From positions 1,798,001 through 1,862,000 of the forward strand of contig UGYN01000002.1 of assembly GCA_900457075.1 (NCBI GenBank): a DNA stretch of 64,000 nucleotides, given 5' to 3'. This stretch comes from Serratia quinivorans (GTDB taxonomy: Bacteria > Pseudomonadota > Gammaproteobacteria > Enterobacterales > Enterobacteriaceae). A program made the translations under genes and the position numbers. Below the pieces are notes generated by a model. That model saw only the letters and a list, made by a program, of their open reading frames with translations, searched no databases and was not told the DNA's origin. Every line of letters starts with the position of its first letter. Positions within the stretch are counted from its first letter, which is position 1. Shown here one piece after another: positions 43,612-55,410 of the stretch.

Positions 43612-43639
43612 CAAAACGCCAGCACGAGGCTGGCGTTTT
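43612..43639 (-). terminator. Terminator after rplI
   Basis: AAAACGCCAGC (43613-43623) pairs perfectly with GCTGGCGTTTT (43629-43639). The A/T ends supply a U tract on either strand. It ends the rpsF-priB-rpsR-rplI operon. Confidence 0.88.
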
Positions 43640-43659
43640 AACTTGGCGAGCAGCAGCGA

Positions 43660-44112
43660 TTAAGCTTCTGCTACCACAACTACATTCAGCTGTGCGAATA
43701 CGTCGCTGTGTACCTGGAACTGAACTTCGTGTTCACCAGTGGTACGCAGAACGCCATTCGGCAGACGAACTTCGCTCTTGGCAACTTCAACGCCTGCCGC
43801 AGTAACTGCGTCAGCGATGTCGCGGGTGCCGATAGAGCCGAACAGTTTACCTTCGTCGCCTGATTTAGACGCGATGGTGACTGAACCCAGTTCGTTGATC
43901 TTGGTTGCGCGAGCTTCAGCAGCAGTCAGAATTTCAGCCAGTTTGGCTTCCAGTTCTGCACGGCGTACTTCGAAGAACTCTACGTTTTTCTTGGTAGCAG
44001 GAACAGCTTTGCCCTGTGGTACCAGGAAGTTACGGGCGTAGCCCGCTTTAACGTTAACTTGATCACCCAGGCTGCCCAGGTTTGCTACTTTATCAAGCAG
44101 AATAACTTGCAT
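43660..44112 (-). CDS. rplI: 50S ribosomal protein L9
   Basis: L9 binds 23S rRNA near the L1 stalk and helps hold the reading frame. The 150-residue protein starts [20 protein letters not shown], followed by the connecting helix ([20 protein letters not shown]) and the C-terminal domain. Last gene of the S6 operon, 39 bases after rpsR. Confidence 0.98.
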   Translation of the reverse strand: MQVILLDKVANLGSLGDQVNVKAGYARNFLVPQGKAVPATKKNVEFFEVRRAELEAKLAEILTAAEARATKINELGSVTIASKSGDEGKLFGSIGTRDIADAVTAAGVEVAKSEVRLPNGVLRTTGEHEVQFQVHSDVFAQLNVVVVAEA

Positions 44113-44151
44113 TACCTTATCCTCTTAAAGTCGTTAATAGACGGCGGCCGA

Positions 44152-44701
<550 letters not shown>

Positions 44702-44707
44702 GGTAAA

Positions 44708-45563
<856 letters not shown>

Positions 45564-45830
45564 ATGAAACACATCACCATCGCTACCGCCATTGCTTTAC
45601 TGTTTTCCGCCAACGTCATGGCCGCAACAGAGATCACCTCACACCAGGCCGATCAACGTCAGAGCGTTGGCTTCGTCACGCTGAACCAGAATGTGGTTTC
45701 TCCGGATGACGCCACCAGTCAGGTGAGCAAGATAGCCGACCAGCGCGGCGCCACCGCCTATCGGATCATTGCCCTGCATGAGCCTGAAAACAACAGCACC
45801 ATCCACGTCAGCGCCGAACTGTATCGCTAA
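45564..45830 (+). CDS. yjfY: YjfY-type periplasmic protein (DUF1471)
   Basis: An 88-residue secreted protein of the YdgH/BhsA/McbA family. The signal peptide ends at NVMA (residue 20). The mature part has ITSHQADQRQSVGFVTLN, RGATAYRIIALHEPEN and the ending HVSAELYR. Family type and place upstream of rpsF match E. coli YjfY. AGAGAGG precedes the ATG. Function unknown; relatives respond to stress and affect biofilm. Confidence 0.85.
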   Translation: MKHITIATAIALLFSANVMAATEITSHQADQRQSVGFVTLNQNVVSPDDATSQVSKIADQRGATAYRIIALHEPENNSTIHVSAELYR

Positions 45831-45899
45831 GTGAAAATGCAGTACCAGGGAAGCAACTCGCGCCTAAAACAGTAAATCAAACTGCGAAAGTCACCATCG

Positions 45900-45926
45900 G
45901 CCCCCTGCCTGCAGGGGGCTTTTTTA
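45900..45926 (+). terminator. Terminator after yjfY
   Basis: GCCCCCTGC (45900-45908) pairs with GCAGGGGGC (45911-45919), followed by T6. The T tract touches the stop codon of the convergent yjfP. Confidence 0.9.
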
Positions 45927-46676
45927 CAGCGATTGCACGAAGAAATCGGCGGTGGCACTGAGTGCCTGTGGCGTAATGCGATGCTTGACCCCTGGCTCAG
46001 TGAGTAACGTCAATTGACGGTCCCAGCCACTTTGGCGCAGTTCGGTCGCCAGCCGCAGGCTTTCCGCCGCGGGCACCAGGTCATCCGCCTCACCGTGCCA
46101 CAGCAGTAAAGGACGATCGGCAACTTTCTCCAACTGCTGTTCCAGACCGTAATCCGCCAGCATGGCAATGCGCGCATCAAAATCCTCGCTCGACAAAGGA
46201 TTTCCCTGCTCATCCAGCGGTGGGAACAGCGTTTGCGCCAGAGAGGTGTAGTAACCGGCCCCCATCAGGCTGGCCGCCGCTTTCACCCACGGATAGCGGG
46301 CAAAACTGCCCAATGTCGTCATGCCGCCCATTGACGCACCGCCCACGCCAATGCGCCCCTCGGCAATCAGACCGAGCTGTTCAAAGTGCGCCTTCAGCGC
46401 CGGTAACTCGTCAATATTGCGCCGAAGGATCTCCCAAAAACTGGCCAACCGTTTGGTTTCATTGCCATCAAAACGTTCGCCGTGCAGATCGGCATCCGGC
46501 AGCACCACACGAAACCCTGCCCTGGCTAATGCATAGGCAAAGTAGGCATACACTTCTTTCGACGAGGTATAGCCATGGTAGAAAAATACCGTCGGCAATG
46601 GCTGGTGATATTGCCCCGCAGGCACCGCGTGGATCACCGCAGTGTCTCCCACTCGCTCGTCATAGATTTCAATCAT
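45924..46676 (-). CDS. yjfP: Alpha/beta-hydrolase esterase YjfP
   Basis: A 250-residue cytoplasmic esterase. The nucleophile elbow is GGASMGG with Ser115, the oxyanion region YHGYTSSKEVY, and the likely acid and base lie in HGEADDLVP and GVKHRI. E. coli YjfP hydrolyses short acyl esters and has been linked to sugar efflux. It diverges from bsmA, as in E. coli. Confidence 0.92.
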   Translation of the reverse strand: MIEIYDERVGDTAVIHAVPAGQYHQPLPTVFFYHGYTSSKEVYAYFAYALARAGFRVVLPDADLHGERFDGNETKRLASFWEILRRNIDELPALKAHFEQLGLIAEGRIGVGGASMGGMTTLGSFARYPWVKAAASLMGAGYYTSLAQTLFPPLDEQGNPLSSEDFDARIAMLADYGLEQQLEKVADRPLLLWHGEADDLVPAAESLRLATELRQSGWDRQLTLLTEPGVKHRITPQALSATADFFVQSL

Positions 46677-46802
46677 CCGTTTTTCTCCACGTCGCTGTTT
46701 GCCTCCATAATGGCAAACTTGAGCTTAATAGCATTAGCTCAATCTGTTCCAATTTATAATGAGTTACACTGAAATCATGCTATCCGCTTTGTCGAGGTCT
46801 CT

Positions 46803-47111
46803 ATGAAACTGTCCCATCTGTTGCTGCCCCTGGCGCTGGTCACGCTGCTTAGTGCCTGTGGCATGATGACCACGACGCCAAAAGCCCCGCCGGCGCCCAA
46901 TGGGCAGGCGCAAGAGGTAACCCGGGCGCAAACCGGCAGTCTGGTGAAAATGGGCACCACCAGCGCCCTGGTCCGCGGCAGTCCGATGGATGTGGAAGCG
47001 GAAATTCAGAAGAAAGCCAACGCCAGCGGCGCACGCTATTACATGATCATGATGAACAGTGAAACCGTGGTGCCCGGCCAGTGGTATTCGCAGGCGATCC
47101 TGTACCGGTAA
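46803..47111 (+). CDS. bsmA: Biofilm/peroxide-resistance lipoprotein BsmA
   Basis: A 102-residue DUF1471 lipoprotein matching E. coli BsmA (YjfO). The lipobox is LSAC with Cys19. The core has LVKMGTTSALVRGSPMDVEAEI and the C terminus is GQWYSQAILYR. E. coli BsmA affects motility, biofilm and peroxide tolerance. It heads a probable bsmA-yjfN transcript. Confidence 0.9.
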   Translation: MKLSHLLLPLALVTLLSACGMMTTTPKAPPAPNGQAQEVTRAQTGSLVKMGTTSALVRGSPMDVEAEIQKKANASGARYYMIMMNSETVVPGQWYSQAILYR

Positions 47112-47233
47112 ACTCTGGAGTTTTAATAAGATTTACATTGGCTTTGCACAGACTGAAGTTGGCTGTTGCACACTGGCGGTCAGCGCGCCGCAGCCTGCGA
47201 GCGTGAGTCCAGGATCCGACCAAGGGGAACGCC

Positions 47234-47509
47234 ATGACACGCTCCGCCGCACTCACCGCCCTCCTGCTCTCAATGGGGTTACTCAGCGCCAGCGCTCAGT
47301 CCGCTGAGTTGGCGCCCGCAGACCGCGTTACGCCGCTTAGCGAAATTGCACAAATCACCCTGAATAACCTGCCCGGCTCGCCTCAGGATGTAGAACAATT
47401 GATTGCCCGCAAGGCTGATGAGCATGGGGCGAGCTATTACCGCATCCTGCGGATGGAAGAACAGGCGCATCAGCCTGGCTGGCGCGCCTTTGCAATTCTC
47501 TATCTTTAG
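47234..47509 (+). CDS. yjfN: Periplasmic protein YjfN (DUF1471)
   Basis: A 91-residue secreted protein with a signal peptide ending AQSA (about 24). It shares EIAQITLNNLPGSPQDVEQL and HGASYYRILRMEE with E. coli YjfN, which in that species activates the protease DegP. It follows bsmA by 122 bases and ends in a 4-base tail overlap with yjfL (TTAG). Confidence 0.88.
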   Translation: MTRSAALTALLLSMGLLSASAQSAELAPADRVTPLSEIAQITLNNLPGSPQDVEQLIARKADEHGASYYRILRMEEQAHQPGWRAFAILYL

Positions 47510-47904
47510 TAGGTCATGCAGGCCGCATTCAGTATGCCGCCGCTGATTGACACGCCCCCCAGGAAAATCCCGGCGGCGACGTGATTGGACTCAATCTTGT
47601 CGCTGATACGCGGCATATAGATTTTCACCGCCGCAAACAGCAGCAGTTGTACCACCAAGGCCACCACGCCCCATAGCAGGTAGTCCAGCAGGCTGACCGA
47701 GTTGATCGCCGCGCTGGCCAACGGGATCACATAACCCAGGCAGGCACCGACGAATCCAAAAGCGGCTGACTGATTGTCGGCCTTGATCAACGCCCATTCG
47801 TCATGCGGCGTAATGAGGGTATAAACAAACAAGAACACCAGAACCATGGCAAAGCCACTGAAGAAATAAGAGGCGAATGCCGCCAACGCGCTGAGAATAT
47901 CCAT
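47506..47904 (-). CDS. yjfL: DUF350 inner-membrane protein YjfL
   Basis: A 132-residue membrane protein with four hydrophobic helices (about 11-30, 47-66, 72-92, 108-128), of the YjfL/DUF350 (UPF0719) family. Function unknown. In E. coli yjfL sits in a yjfI-J-K-L-M-C cluster next to aidB; here it stands alone between yjfN and aidB. Confidence 0.85.
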   Translation of the reverse strand: MDILSALAAFASYFFSGFAMVLVFLFVYTLITPHDEWALIKADNQSAAFGFVGACLGYVIPLASAAINSVSLLDYLLWGVVALVVQLLLFAAVKIYMPRISDKIESNHVAAGIFLGGVSISGGILNAACMTY

Positions 47905-47991
47905 GTCATGTTTCCTGGTCAGAGGTCAGTATCCCTTACGGGCCAAGTGCTGAATTAAAAAGCTTTTCCCGCTGTAGCGCTACTGTTTTCC

Positions 47992-49626
47992 CTAGCCTCC
48001 CATCGCTCGGGCAAACAATGTCTCGCACAGACGGTCTGGTAATGTTCGCTCACCACGGGTATCGAGCATCATTTGGCACCAGGCTTCCGCTAACGGCGGT
48101 GAACTGTAGCGCAGAAGCTGCGCCGCGGCGAACAGATTGAATAACGCTCCGGTGACTGCCCGTCCCTGCTCCTCCTGGGGTTTGCGCATCAACTGGAGCA
48201 ACTGCCGCCACTGGCGATCAAAGTGACGGTTCTGCCCCCTGACCTCACCAAATTCAAGCTCCAGGGCTTCTTGTACCACCGGCAGCTTCCCCCAGGCTCG
48301 CATCACGTCCAGACACATGATATTGCCGGAACCTTCCCAAATGCTGTTCACCGGCATTTCACGGTACAGCCGCGGCAGTTCACTCTCTTCACAGTAGCCG
48401 ATACCGCCCAGCGCCTCCATCGCTTCACCGATAAAAGGGATGCCCTGTCGACAGACTTCAAACTTCGCCGCCGGGGTCATCACCCGACACAGCGCCTGTT
48501 CCAAAGGCGCCCCGACGCCGATGCTGTCATAGGCTCGCGCCAGGCGCATCAGGGCCGCCGTTTGCCCCTCCAGCCGCAGCGCCATCCGCGCCAACACCTG
48601 ACGCATCATCGGTTGTTCGATCAAGGGTTTGCCGAACGCCTGCCGCTGCAGAGCGTGGTATAACGCCACCGATAGCCCGCGCCGCATCAAACCCTGGCTG
48701 CCCAACGCACAGTCAAAGCGCGTCAGGCCGCCCATTTTCAGGATATGCCGCACGCCATCCCCTTCCTCGCCCACCAGCCAGGCGCTGGCATCCTGAAACT
48801 CAACCTCTCCGCTGGCGTTGGAACGATTACCCAGTTTATCCTTCAGCCGCTCCAGCCGAATGGCGTTGCGCGTGCCGTCCGGCAAAATACGTGGCAGGAA
48901 GAAGCACGACAGTCCCCCTTCGGCCTGTGCCAGCACCAGGTGCGCATCGCTTTGCGGCACTGAGAAGAACCATTTATGCCCCACCAGTCGGTATGCCTCC
49001 CCCGGGCCGCGGGCCGCTAACGGGCTGGCGGTGGTGGTATTGCTCAATACGTCGGAACCGCCCTGTTTTTCGGTCATGCCCATGCCAATCAGTAAGCCGC
49101 GCTTTTGCCCACCGGGCAGCACATGCGCGTCGTAACGATCGGATAGCAACGGCGTTAACCAGGATTGGAATTCTGCCGGCAGAGAACGCTGCAGCAGTGG
49201 GATAGCGCCAAAGGTCATGGTCACCGGGCACAGGGTGCCGGCTTCGACCTGAGCATGCAGCACAAAACGCGCGGCGCGCGCCACGAATGAACCAATACGG
49301 GCATCCTCCTGCCACGGCAGGTTATGCACACGGTTAGCGATCAAGCCTTGCATCAGGATATGCCAGGCGGGATGGAAACGGACGTCGTCCAACCGCTGGC
49401 CGGTGGCATCATAGCGCAATAACTCCGGCGGGTTGGCATTGGCCAGTCGCCCCAGTTCCAGCGATTCCTGGGTACCCAACTGCTGCCCCAACGAGGCCAG
49501 CACTTCCACATCCCAACCGGCTTGCTCGCGCTGTACCGCCTCATGCAGTGGCGTATCGGACAGGAACAGATTGCTGTTCCCCAGCGGCTTCGGCTGATTA
49601 AAAACGGTGTGTGTATTCCAGACCAT
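47992..49626 (-). CDS. aidB: Adaptive-response acyl-CoA dehydrogenase-like protein AidB
   Basis: AidB is an FAD-containing DNA-binding protein induced in the Ada response and thought to protect DNA from alkylation. The 544-residue protein aligns with E. coli AidB over its length: GMGMTEKQGGSDV, KWFFSVPQSDAHLVLAQ, RLERLKDKLGNRSNAS and LGGIGYCEESELPRLYREM. It is transcribed away from rlmB after a 129-base gap and has no visible ada-type operator that I can define. Confidence 0.95.
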   Translation of the reverse strand: MVWNTHTVFNQPKPLGNSNLFLSDTPLHEAVQREQAGWDVEVLASLGQQLGTQESLELGRLANANPPELLRYDATGQRLDDVRFHPAWHILMQGLIANRVHNLPWQEDARIGSFVARAARFVLHAQVEAGTLCPVTMTFGAIPLLQRSLPAEFQSWLTPLLSDRYDAHVLPGGQKRGLLIGMGMTEKQGGSDVLSNTTTASPLAARGPGEAYRLVGHKWFFSVPQSDAHLVLAQAEGGLSCFFLPRILPDGTRNAIRLERLKDKLGNRSNASGEVEFQDASAWLVGEEGDGVRHILKMGGLTRFDCALGSQGLMRRGLSVALYHALQRQAFGKPLIEQPMMRQVLARMALRLEGQTAALMRLARAYDSIGVGAPLEQALCRVMTPAAKFEVCRQGIPFIGEAMEALGGIGYCEESELPRLYREMPVNSIWEGSGNIMCLDVMRAWGKLPVVQEALELEFGEVRGQNRHFDRQWRQLLQLMRKPQEEQGRAVTGALFNLFAAAQLLRYSSPPLAEAWCQMMLDTRGERTLPDRLCETLFARAMGG

Positions 49627-49723
49627 CGGCTTGCTCCCTGATAAAGGCGTCAGGAGTAAGTATGGTCGTCAGGGGGATTTCTGCCGCAGGTGAGATCACA
49701 GGGTGGGAATTGAGAAAGCAACA

Positions 49724-49745
49724 AGGGCGCAAAATTCTGCGCCCT
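49724..49745 (-). terminator. Terminator after rlmB
   Basis: AGGGCGCA (49724-49731) pairs with TGCGCCCT (49738-49745). On the minus strand UUGUUGCUUUC follows. It lies 10 bases past the restored rlmB stop, which supports that stop as the genuine gene end. Confidence 0.7.
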
Positions 49746-49755
49746 AAACGGTAAA

Positions 49756-50486
49756 TCAGCTGCGTTGACGCACCGCTTCAAACAGGCAGATACCGGTGGC
49801 GACTGATACGTTCAGTGAAGACACCGTCCGGCCATTGGGATGCTGATCAACTCGTCACAGTGCTCGCGAGTCAGACGACGCATACCTTCGCCCTCTGCCC
49901 CCATCACCAGCGCCATCGGGCCAGTCATTTTGCTCTGGAACAAAGTGTGATCGGCTTCGCCGGCAGTGCCGACGACCCAGACGTTCATTTCCTGCAGCAA
50001 ACGCAGGGTACGCGCCAGGTTGGTGACGCGAATCAACGGAACGTTTTCCGCCGCGCCGCAGGCCACTTTCTTGGCGGTAGCGTTTAACTGGGCAGAACGG
50101 TCGCGCGGGACGATCACCGCGTGTACACCGGCCGCATCGGCGCTGCGAAGACAGGCGCCGAGGTTGTGCGGGTCGGTCACGCCGTCCAACACCAGCAGGA
50201 AAGGCGTGTCCACGCTTTCCAACAGCGCCGGCAAATCGTTTTCCTGATACTGACGCCCTTCGCGCACCCGGGCGATAATCCCCTGATGCACCGCGCCCTC
50301 GACCTTCTCATCCAGCCACTGGCGGTTAGCCACCTGGATAACAATACCGGTCGCTTCCAGCTCCGCGATCAGCGGCTGCAAGCGGCGATCGTCACGCCCT
50401 TTGAGGATAAACACTTCCAGGAAGCGTTGCGGATCGTTATCTAACAGGGCCTTGACGGCATGAATACCGTAAATAATTTCGCTCAT
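49756..50486 (-). pseudogene. rlmB: 23S rRNA Gm2251 2'-O-methyltransferase RlmB, frameshifted
   Basis: RlmB methylates the 2'-O of G2251 in the peptidyl-transferase loop. From ATG 50486 the frame matches E. coli RlmB ([32 protein letters not shown]) to ISIPMAG. One base is then missing near 49840-49846, so the frame ends RCLH at 49812. One base later the second frame reads [18 protein letters not shown], the expected C-terminal SPOUT motif, to the TGA at 49756. The restored protein is 243 residues, as in E. coli. As given, the SAM-binding knot is lost. A sequencing error in a short G run is possible. Confidence 0.9.
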
Positions 50487-50545
50487 GATGCTCTTTTAAC
50501 TGTGCGGCTGGCGTATGCCAGCCGGTGATAATGACGTGTGGCAGC

Positions 50546-53032
50546 TTAAGCCTGCTCAGCACCTTTCTTCTTGCCGGCGCGTTTGGCCTTGGTCGCCGAC
50601 GCTATTTTCCGGGTTTTGTCGGACACTTTCTTGGCTTTCGCCTTTTTGTCTTTCTTCACCTTGTCAGCGGGTTTGGCTTCGTCTTTACGGAAGGCGCTGT
50701 CAGGCTCAAAATTGGCGGGCGCTTTACCACCACGACGTTTGCGTGGTGCAGAAGTACGACCTGCGCCAGCCCCGCCACGCAGGGTGCGTTGGCCACCATT
50801 CTTGGCGCGATCGCGTTCGGTTTTGCCTTCACCACGCGGCTTGCGAGTGCTGGAGACCAGAGCGAAGTCAATTTTACGCTCGTCCATATGCACCGCTTCA
50901 ACGCGGATCTCTACCGTATCGCCCAGGCGATACACCACGCCGGAGGATTCGCCAATCAGACGCTGGCCGATATTATCGTAGCGATAATAATCATTATCCA
51001 GCGATGATACGTGCACCAGACCGTCGATAAACAGATCGTTCAGACGAACGAAGAAACCAAAGCCGGTCACGCTGGCAATAATACCGCTGAACACTTCGCC
51101 AACGTGATCCTGCATAAAGTCGCATTTCAGCCAGTCGGCAACGTTACGCGTCGCTTCATCAGCGCGGCGCTCGGCCATCGAACAGTGCTCGCCCAGCTGC
51201 AGCATTTCTTCAAACTCGCTGTGCCAGCCACCGGTCGGCGTCCAGCGCTCTTTCGGCTCGCCGTGCTCTTTAGCCAGCTGGTATTTGATTGCGCGGTGCA
51301 TCGCCAGATCCGGATAACGACGGATCGGCGAGGTGAAGTGGCCATAAGAAGCCAGCGCCAGGCCAAAGTGGCCCCGGTTTTCCGGATCGTAGACCGCCTG
51401 CTTCATGGAACGCAGCAGCATGGTTTGCAGCATTTCATGGTCAGGACGTTCGGAAACTTCATCCATCAAGGTGGCGTAGTCCTTCGGCTGCGGCTTGTTA
51501 CCGCCGCCCAGCGTCAGGCCCAGTTCGCCCAGCACGCTGCGCAACGCGGTAATGTGATCGTCGCTTGGACGGTCATGCACGCGGAACAGCGCCGGCTCGT
51601 TATTCTTCTCAACGAAGCGTGCCGCGGCAACGTTCGCCATGATCATGCACTCTTCGATCAGTTTGTGGGCGTCGTTACGCACCGTTGGCTCAACACGTTC
51701 AATACGACGTTCGGCGTTGAAGATAAACTTGGCTTCTTCGGTTTCGAAAGCAATACCGCCACGTTCGGCGCGCGCCTGATCCAACACCTTGTACATTGTG
51801 TGCAGTTCTTCCAGGTGCTTGACCAGCGGGTGATAATGTTCACGCAGCTCCTGATCGCCCTGCAAGATGTGCCAGACTTTGTTGTAGGTTAAACGGGCGT
51901 GAGAGCTCATTACCGCTTCATAGAATTTGGCCGTCGACAGACGCCCCTGGGCGGAGATGGTCATCTCGCACACCATACACAGGCGGTCAACCTGCGGGTT
52001 AAGCGAACACAGGCCGTTGGACAGCACTTCCGGCAGCATCGGGATGACTTCTGATGGGAAGTACACCGAAGTTGCGCGGTTGCGCGCTTCGTCATCCAGC
52101 GCGGTGCGCGGACGCACGTAGTAGCTGACGTCGGCAATGGCCACCCACAGGCGCCAACCGCCACCGCGTTTTTTCTCACAGTAAACCGCGTCATCGAAAT
52201 CGCGTGCGTCTTCGCCGTCAATGGTCACCAAAGGTAACTGACGCAGATCGACACGGCCTTTCTTGGCGGCTTCAGGTACCTGTTCACTGAGATCGGCAAC
52301 CTGTTTTTCCACCTGTGGCGGCCAAACATGCGGGATCTCATGGGTGCGCAGAGCGATATCCACCGCCATGCTGGTGCCCATTTTATCGCCGAGGATCTCA
52401 ACGATCTTGCCTACCGCCTTGGTGCGACGGGTCGGACGTTGGGTCAGCTCAACCACCACCATAAAGCCCATGCGTGCGCCACTGGCTGCTTCGGCCGGGA
52501 TCAGGATATCAAAGCTCAGGCGGCTATCATCCGGCACCACAAAGCCGGTACCGGCATCCATAAAGAAGCGACCGACGATTTGGCTGGTTTTCGGCACCAG
52601 CACACGGACGATACGCGCTTCACGGCGGCCCTTGCGATCTGCAGCCATTGCCTGTGCCAGCACCACATCACCGTGGATTGCCATTTTCATCTGCTCAGCT
52701 GACAGATACAGGTCGTCTTTGCTGCCTTCAATACGCAGGAAACCAAAGCCATCACGGTGGCCGATAACGGTACCGCGCAGCAGATCGAGACGTTCCGGCA
52801 GCGCATAGCACTGGCGGCGGGTAAATATTAACTGACCGTCACGTTCCATCGCACGCAGACGGCGACGCAACGCTTCTAACGGCTCTTCACCGGTTAAATT
52901 CAGCTCTTTGGCCAGCTCTTCGCGGCTGGCCGGCGTTTCTCTTTTCGCCAGATGGGCCAGAATGAATTCACGGCTCGGGATTGGGGATTCATATTTTTCT
53001 GCTTCTCGTTCCAGGAATGGATCTTGTGACAT
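50546..53032 (-). CDS. rnr: Ribonuclease R
   Basis: RNase R is a processive 3'-5' exoribonuclease that degrades structured RNA and acts with tmRNA. The 828-residue protein has an N-terminal helix-turn-helix (about 20-85), cold-shock domains and the RNB catalytic domain (about 260-590, with [15 protein letters not shown]). An S1 domain (about 645-730) and a Lys/Arg/Ala-rich tail of about 90 residues follow. It lies between nsrR and rlmB, the enterobacterial nsrR-rnr-rlmB order, with 59 bases on each side. Confidence 0.97.
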   Translation of the reverse strand: MSQDPFLEREAEKYESPIPSREFILAHLAKRETPASREELAKELNLTGEEPLEALRRRLRAMERDGQLIFTRRQCYALPERLDLLRGTVIGHRDGFGFLRIEGSKDDLYLSAEQMKMAIHGDVVLAQAMAADRKGRREARIVRVLVPKTSQIVGRFFMDAGTGFVVPDDSRLSFDILIPAEAASGARMGFMVVVELTQRPTRRTKAVGKIVEILGDKMGTSMAVDIALRTHEIPHVWPPQVEKQVADLSEQVPEAAKKGRVDLRQLPLVTIDGEDARDFDDAVYCEKKRGGGWRLWVAIADVSYYVRPRTALDDEARNRATSVYFPSEVIPMLPEVLSNGLCSLNPQVDRLCMVCEMTISAQGRLSTAKFYEAVMSSHARLTYNKVWHILQGDQELREHYHPLVKHLEELHTMYKVLDQARAERGGIAFETEEAKFIFNAERRIERVEPTVRNDAHKLIEECMIMANVAAARFVEKNNEPALFRVHDRPSDDHITALRSVLGELGLTLGGGNKPQPKDYATLMDEVSERPDHEMLQTMLLRSMKQAVYDPENRGHFGLALASYGHFTSPIRRYPDLAMHRAIKYQLAKEHGEPKERWTPTGGWHSEFEEMLQLGEHCSMAERRADEATRNVADWLKCDFMQDHVGEVFSGIIASVTGFGFFVRLNDLFIDGLVHVSSLDNDYYRYDNIGQRLIGESSGVVYRLGDTVEIRVEAVHMDERKIDFALVSSTRKPRGEGKTERDRAKNGGQRTLRGGAGAGRTSAPRKRRGGKAPANFEPDSAFRKDEAKPADKVKKDKKAKAKKVSDKTRKIASATKAKRAGKKKGAEQA

Positions 53033-53091
53033 TGCGGTTCCTCCGTTGTCATCAGCAGGGTGCCGCTGAGCCTTGTCTTCTCAGCGACGCT

Positions 53092-53517
53092 TTATTCGAC
53101 AAGCAATAGCTTGTAGAGCGATGGATTGTCTTCGACCATATCGGCCAGCGTGTGGCTGTCCAGCTCTTCAAGGAAATTCTGTACGCCCTGTTGGAGCACC
53201 TGCTTCAGGCGGCAAGCAGGGGTTATGTGGCAGAAAGTACTGTTGCAGTTAACCAGTGACAGCGGCTCCAGCGCCCTGACTACGTCGCCGAGGCGAATGG
53301 TTTCGGCCGGTTTGCCTAAACGGATGCCGCCGTTCTTACCGCGCACTGCGGTTACAAACCCAACCCGGCTTAACTGATTGATGATCTTTACCATATGGTT
53401 TCTGGACACGCCGTAGACCTCGGTGACTTCCGAGATGCTGGTCATTTTGTCCGGTGGCAGCGAGGCCATGTAGATCAACGCCCGCAGGCCGTAATCAGTA
53501 AAACTTGTTAACTGCAC
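53092..53517 (-). CDS. nsrR: Nitric-oxide-sensing repressor NsrR
   Basis: NsrR is an Rrf2-family repressor with an Fe-S cluster that is destroyed by nitric oxide. The 141-residue protein has the winged helix ([15 protein letters not shown] as recognition region, [12 protein letters not shown] as wing) and the three cluster cysteines Cys91, Cys96 and Cys102 ([13 protein letters not shown]). It heads nsrR-rnr-rlmB. I found no clear NsrR palindrome in its own upstream region. Confidence 0.95.
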   Translation of the reverse strand: MQLTSFTDYGLRALIYMASLPPDKMTSISEVTEVYGVSRNHMVKIINQLSRVGFVTAVRGKNGGIRLGKPAETIRLGDVVRALEPLSLVNCNSTFCHITPACRLKQVLQQGVQNFLEELDSHTLADMVEDNPSLYKLLLVE

Positions 53518-53700
53518 ATCTACCTCTGGGTATCATTTTACCCGCCTGATACGCCGATTTTCGGCATTATTCAAAAGATTACTTATTGGATAATAAACCA
53601 GCCAGAGAGTTCGCCGCTAATTATTTAGCGCATCTCGGACGCTGGACAGGTTAAAGAAAGGATTTTTTGAAGTGAAATCGCAACCGGGGGAAATCAGGAT

Positions 53701-53734
53701 AAAAACAAACCGGGACAATGCCCGGTTTGTTTTA
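53701..53734 (-). terminator. Terminator after purA
   Basis: ACAAACCGGG (53705-53714) pairs perfectly with CCCGGTTTGT (53721-53730), with A-rich and T-rich flanks. It lies 20 bases past the purA stop. Confidence 0.9.
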
Positions 53735-53750
53735 CTGCAGTAAAACCAGA

Positions 53751-55103
<1,353 letters not shown>

Positions 55104-55146
55104 TCAGCACTTTTAGCATAGGGTTGCATATTTTTTAGGCTAAACT

Positions 55147-55347
55147 TTAAACCCCTGCGTGTGTACGCAACATGTAGTAGATCACACAGCCCGCAACCAC
55201 TATTCCACCGCCAAATCGACGCAGTGTCGCGTCAGGAAACTGGGTCATCGCCAGTATCATTTTGCGCCAGGCCTGCGGGAACAGCATCGGGCCCAAGCCT
55301 TCCAGCACCAAAACCAGCCCAAGCGCCAGCCAGATCGTTGAATTCAT
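55147..55347 (-). CDS. yjeT: DUF2065 membrane protein YjeT
   Basis: A 66-residue protein with two hydrophobic helices (about 4-22 and 44-60) that matches YjeT, including LVLVLEGLGPMLFP and RRFGGGIVVAGCVIYYMLR. ATG 55347 is chosen; the preceding TTG is not needed. Function unknown. It lies between hflC and purA as in E. coli, after a terminator. Confidence 0.88.
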   Translation of the reverse strand: MNSTIWLALGLVLVLEGLGPMLFPQAWRKMILAMTQFPDATLRRFGGGIVVAGCVIYYMLRTHAGV

Positions 55348-55360
55348 CAATGTCTCCCAA

Positions 55361-55390
55361 AAAGAAAGGGCCCGCGTTTAAACGGGCCCT
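55361..55390 (-). terminator. Terminator after hflC
   Basis: AGGGCCCG (55367-55374) pairs with CGGGCCCT (55383-55390) around a GTTTAAA-containing loop. On the minus strand UUCUUUUU follows. It ends the hfq-hflX-hflK-hflC transcripts before yjeT. Confidence 0.85.
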
Positions 55391-55410
55391 CGATCATTAA
55401 CCTGTCGCGG

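Noticed and set aside
50546..50850. The Lys/Arg/Ala-rich end of rnr as a frameshift artefact
   Set aside because: A basic low-complexity tail is normal for RNase R, and the stop is followed by rlmB at the usual distance.
53518..53750. An NsrR operator in the nsrR upstream region
   Set aside because: No sequence there matches the NsrR palindrome well enough to report.
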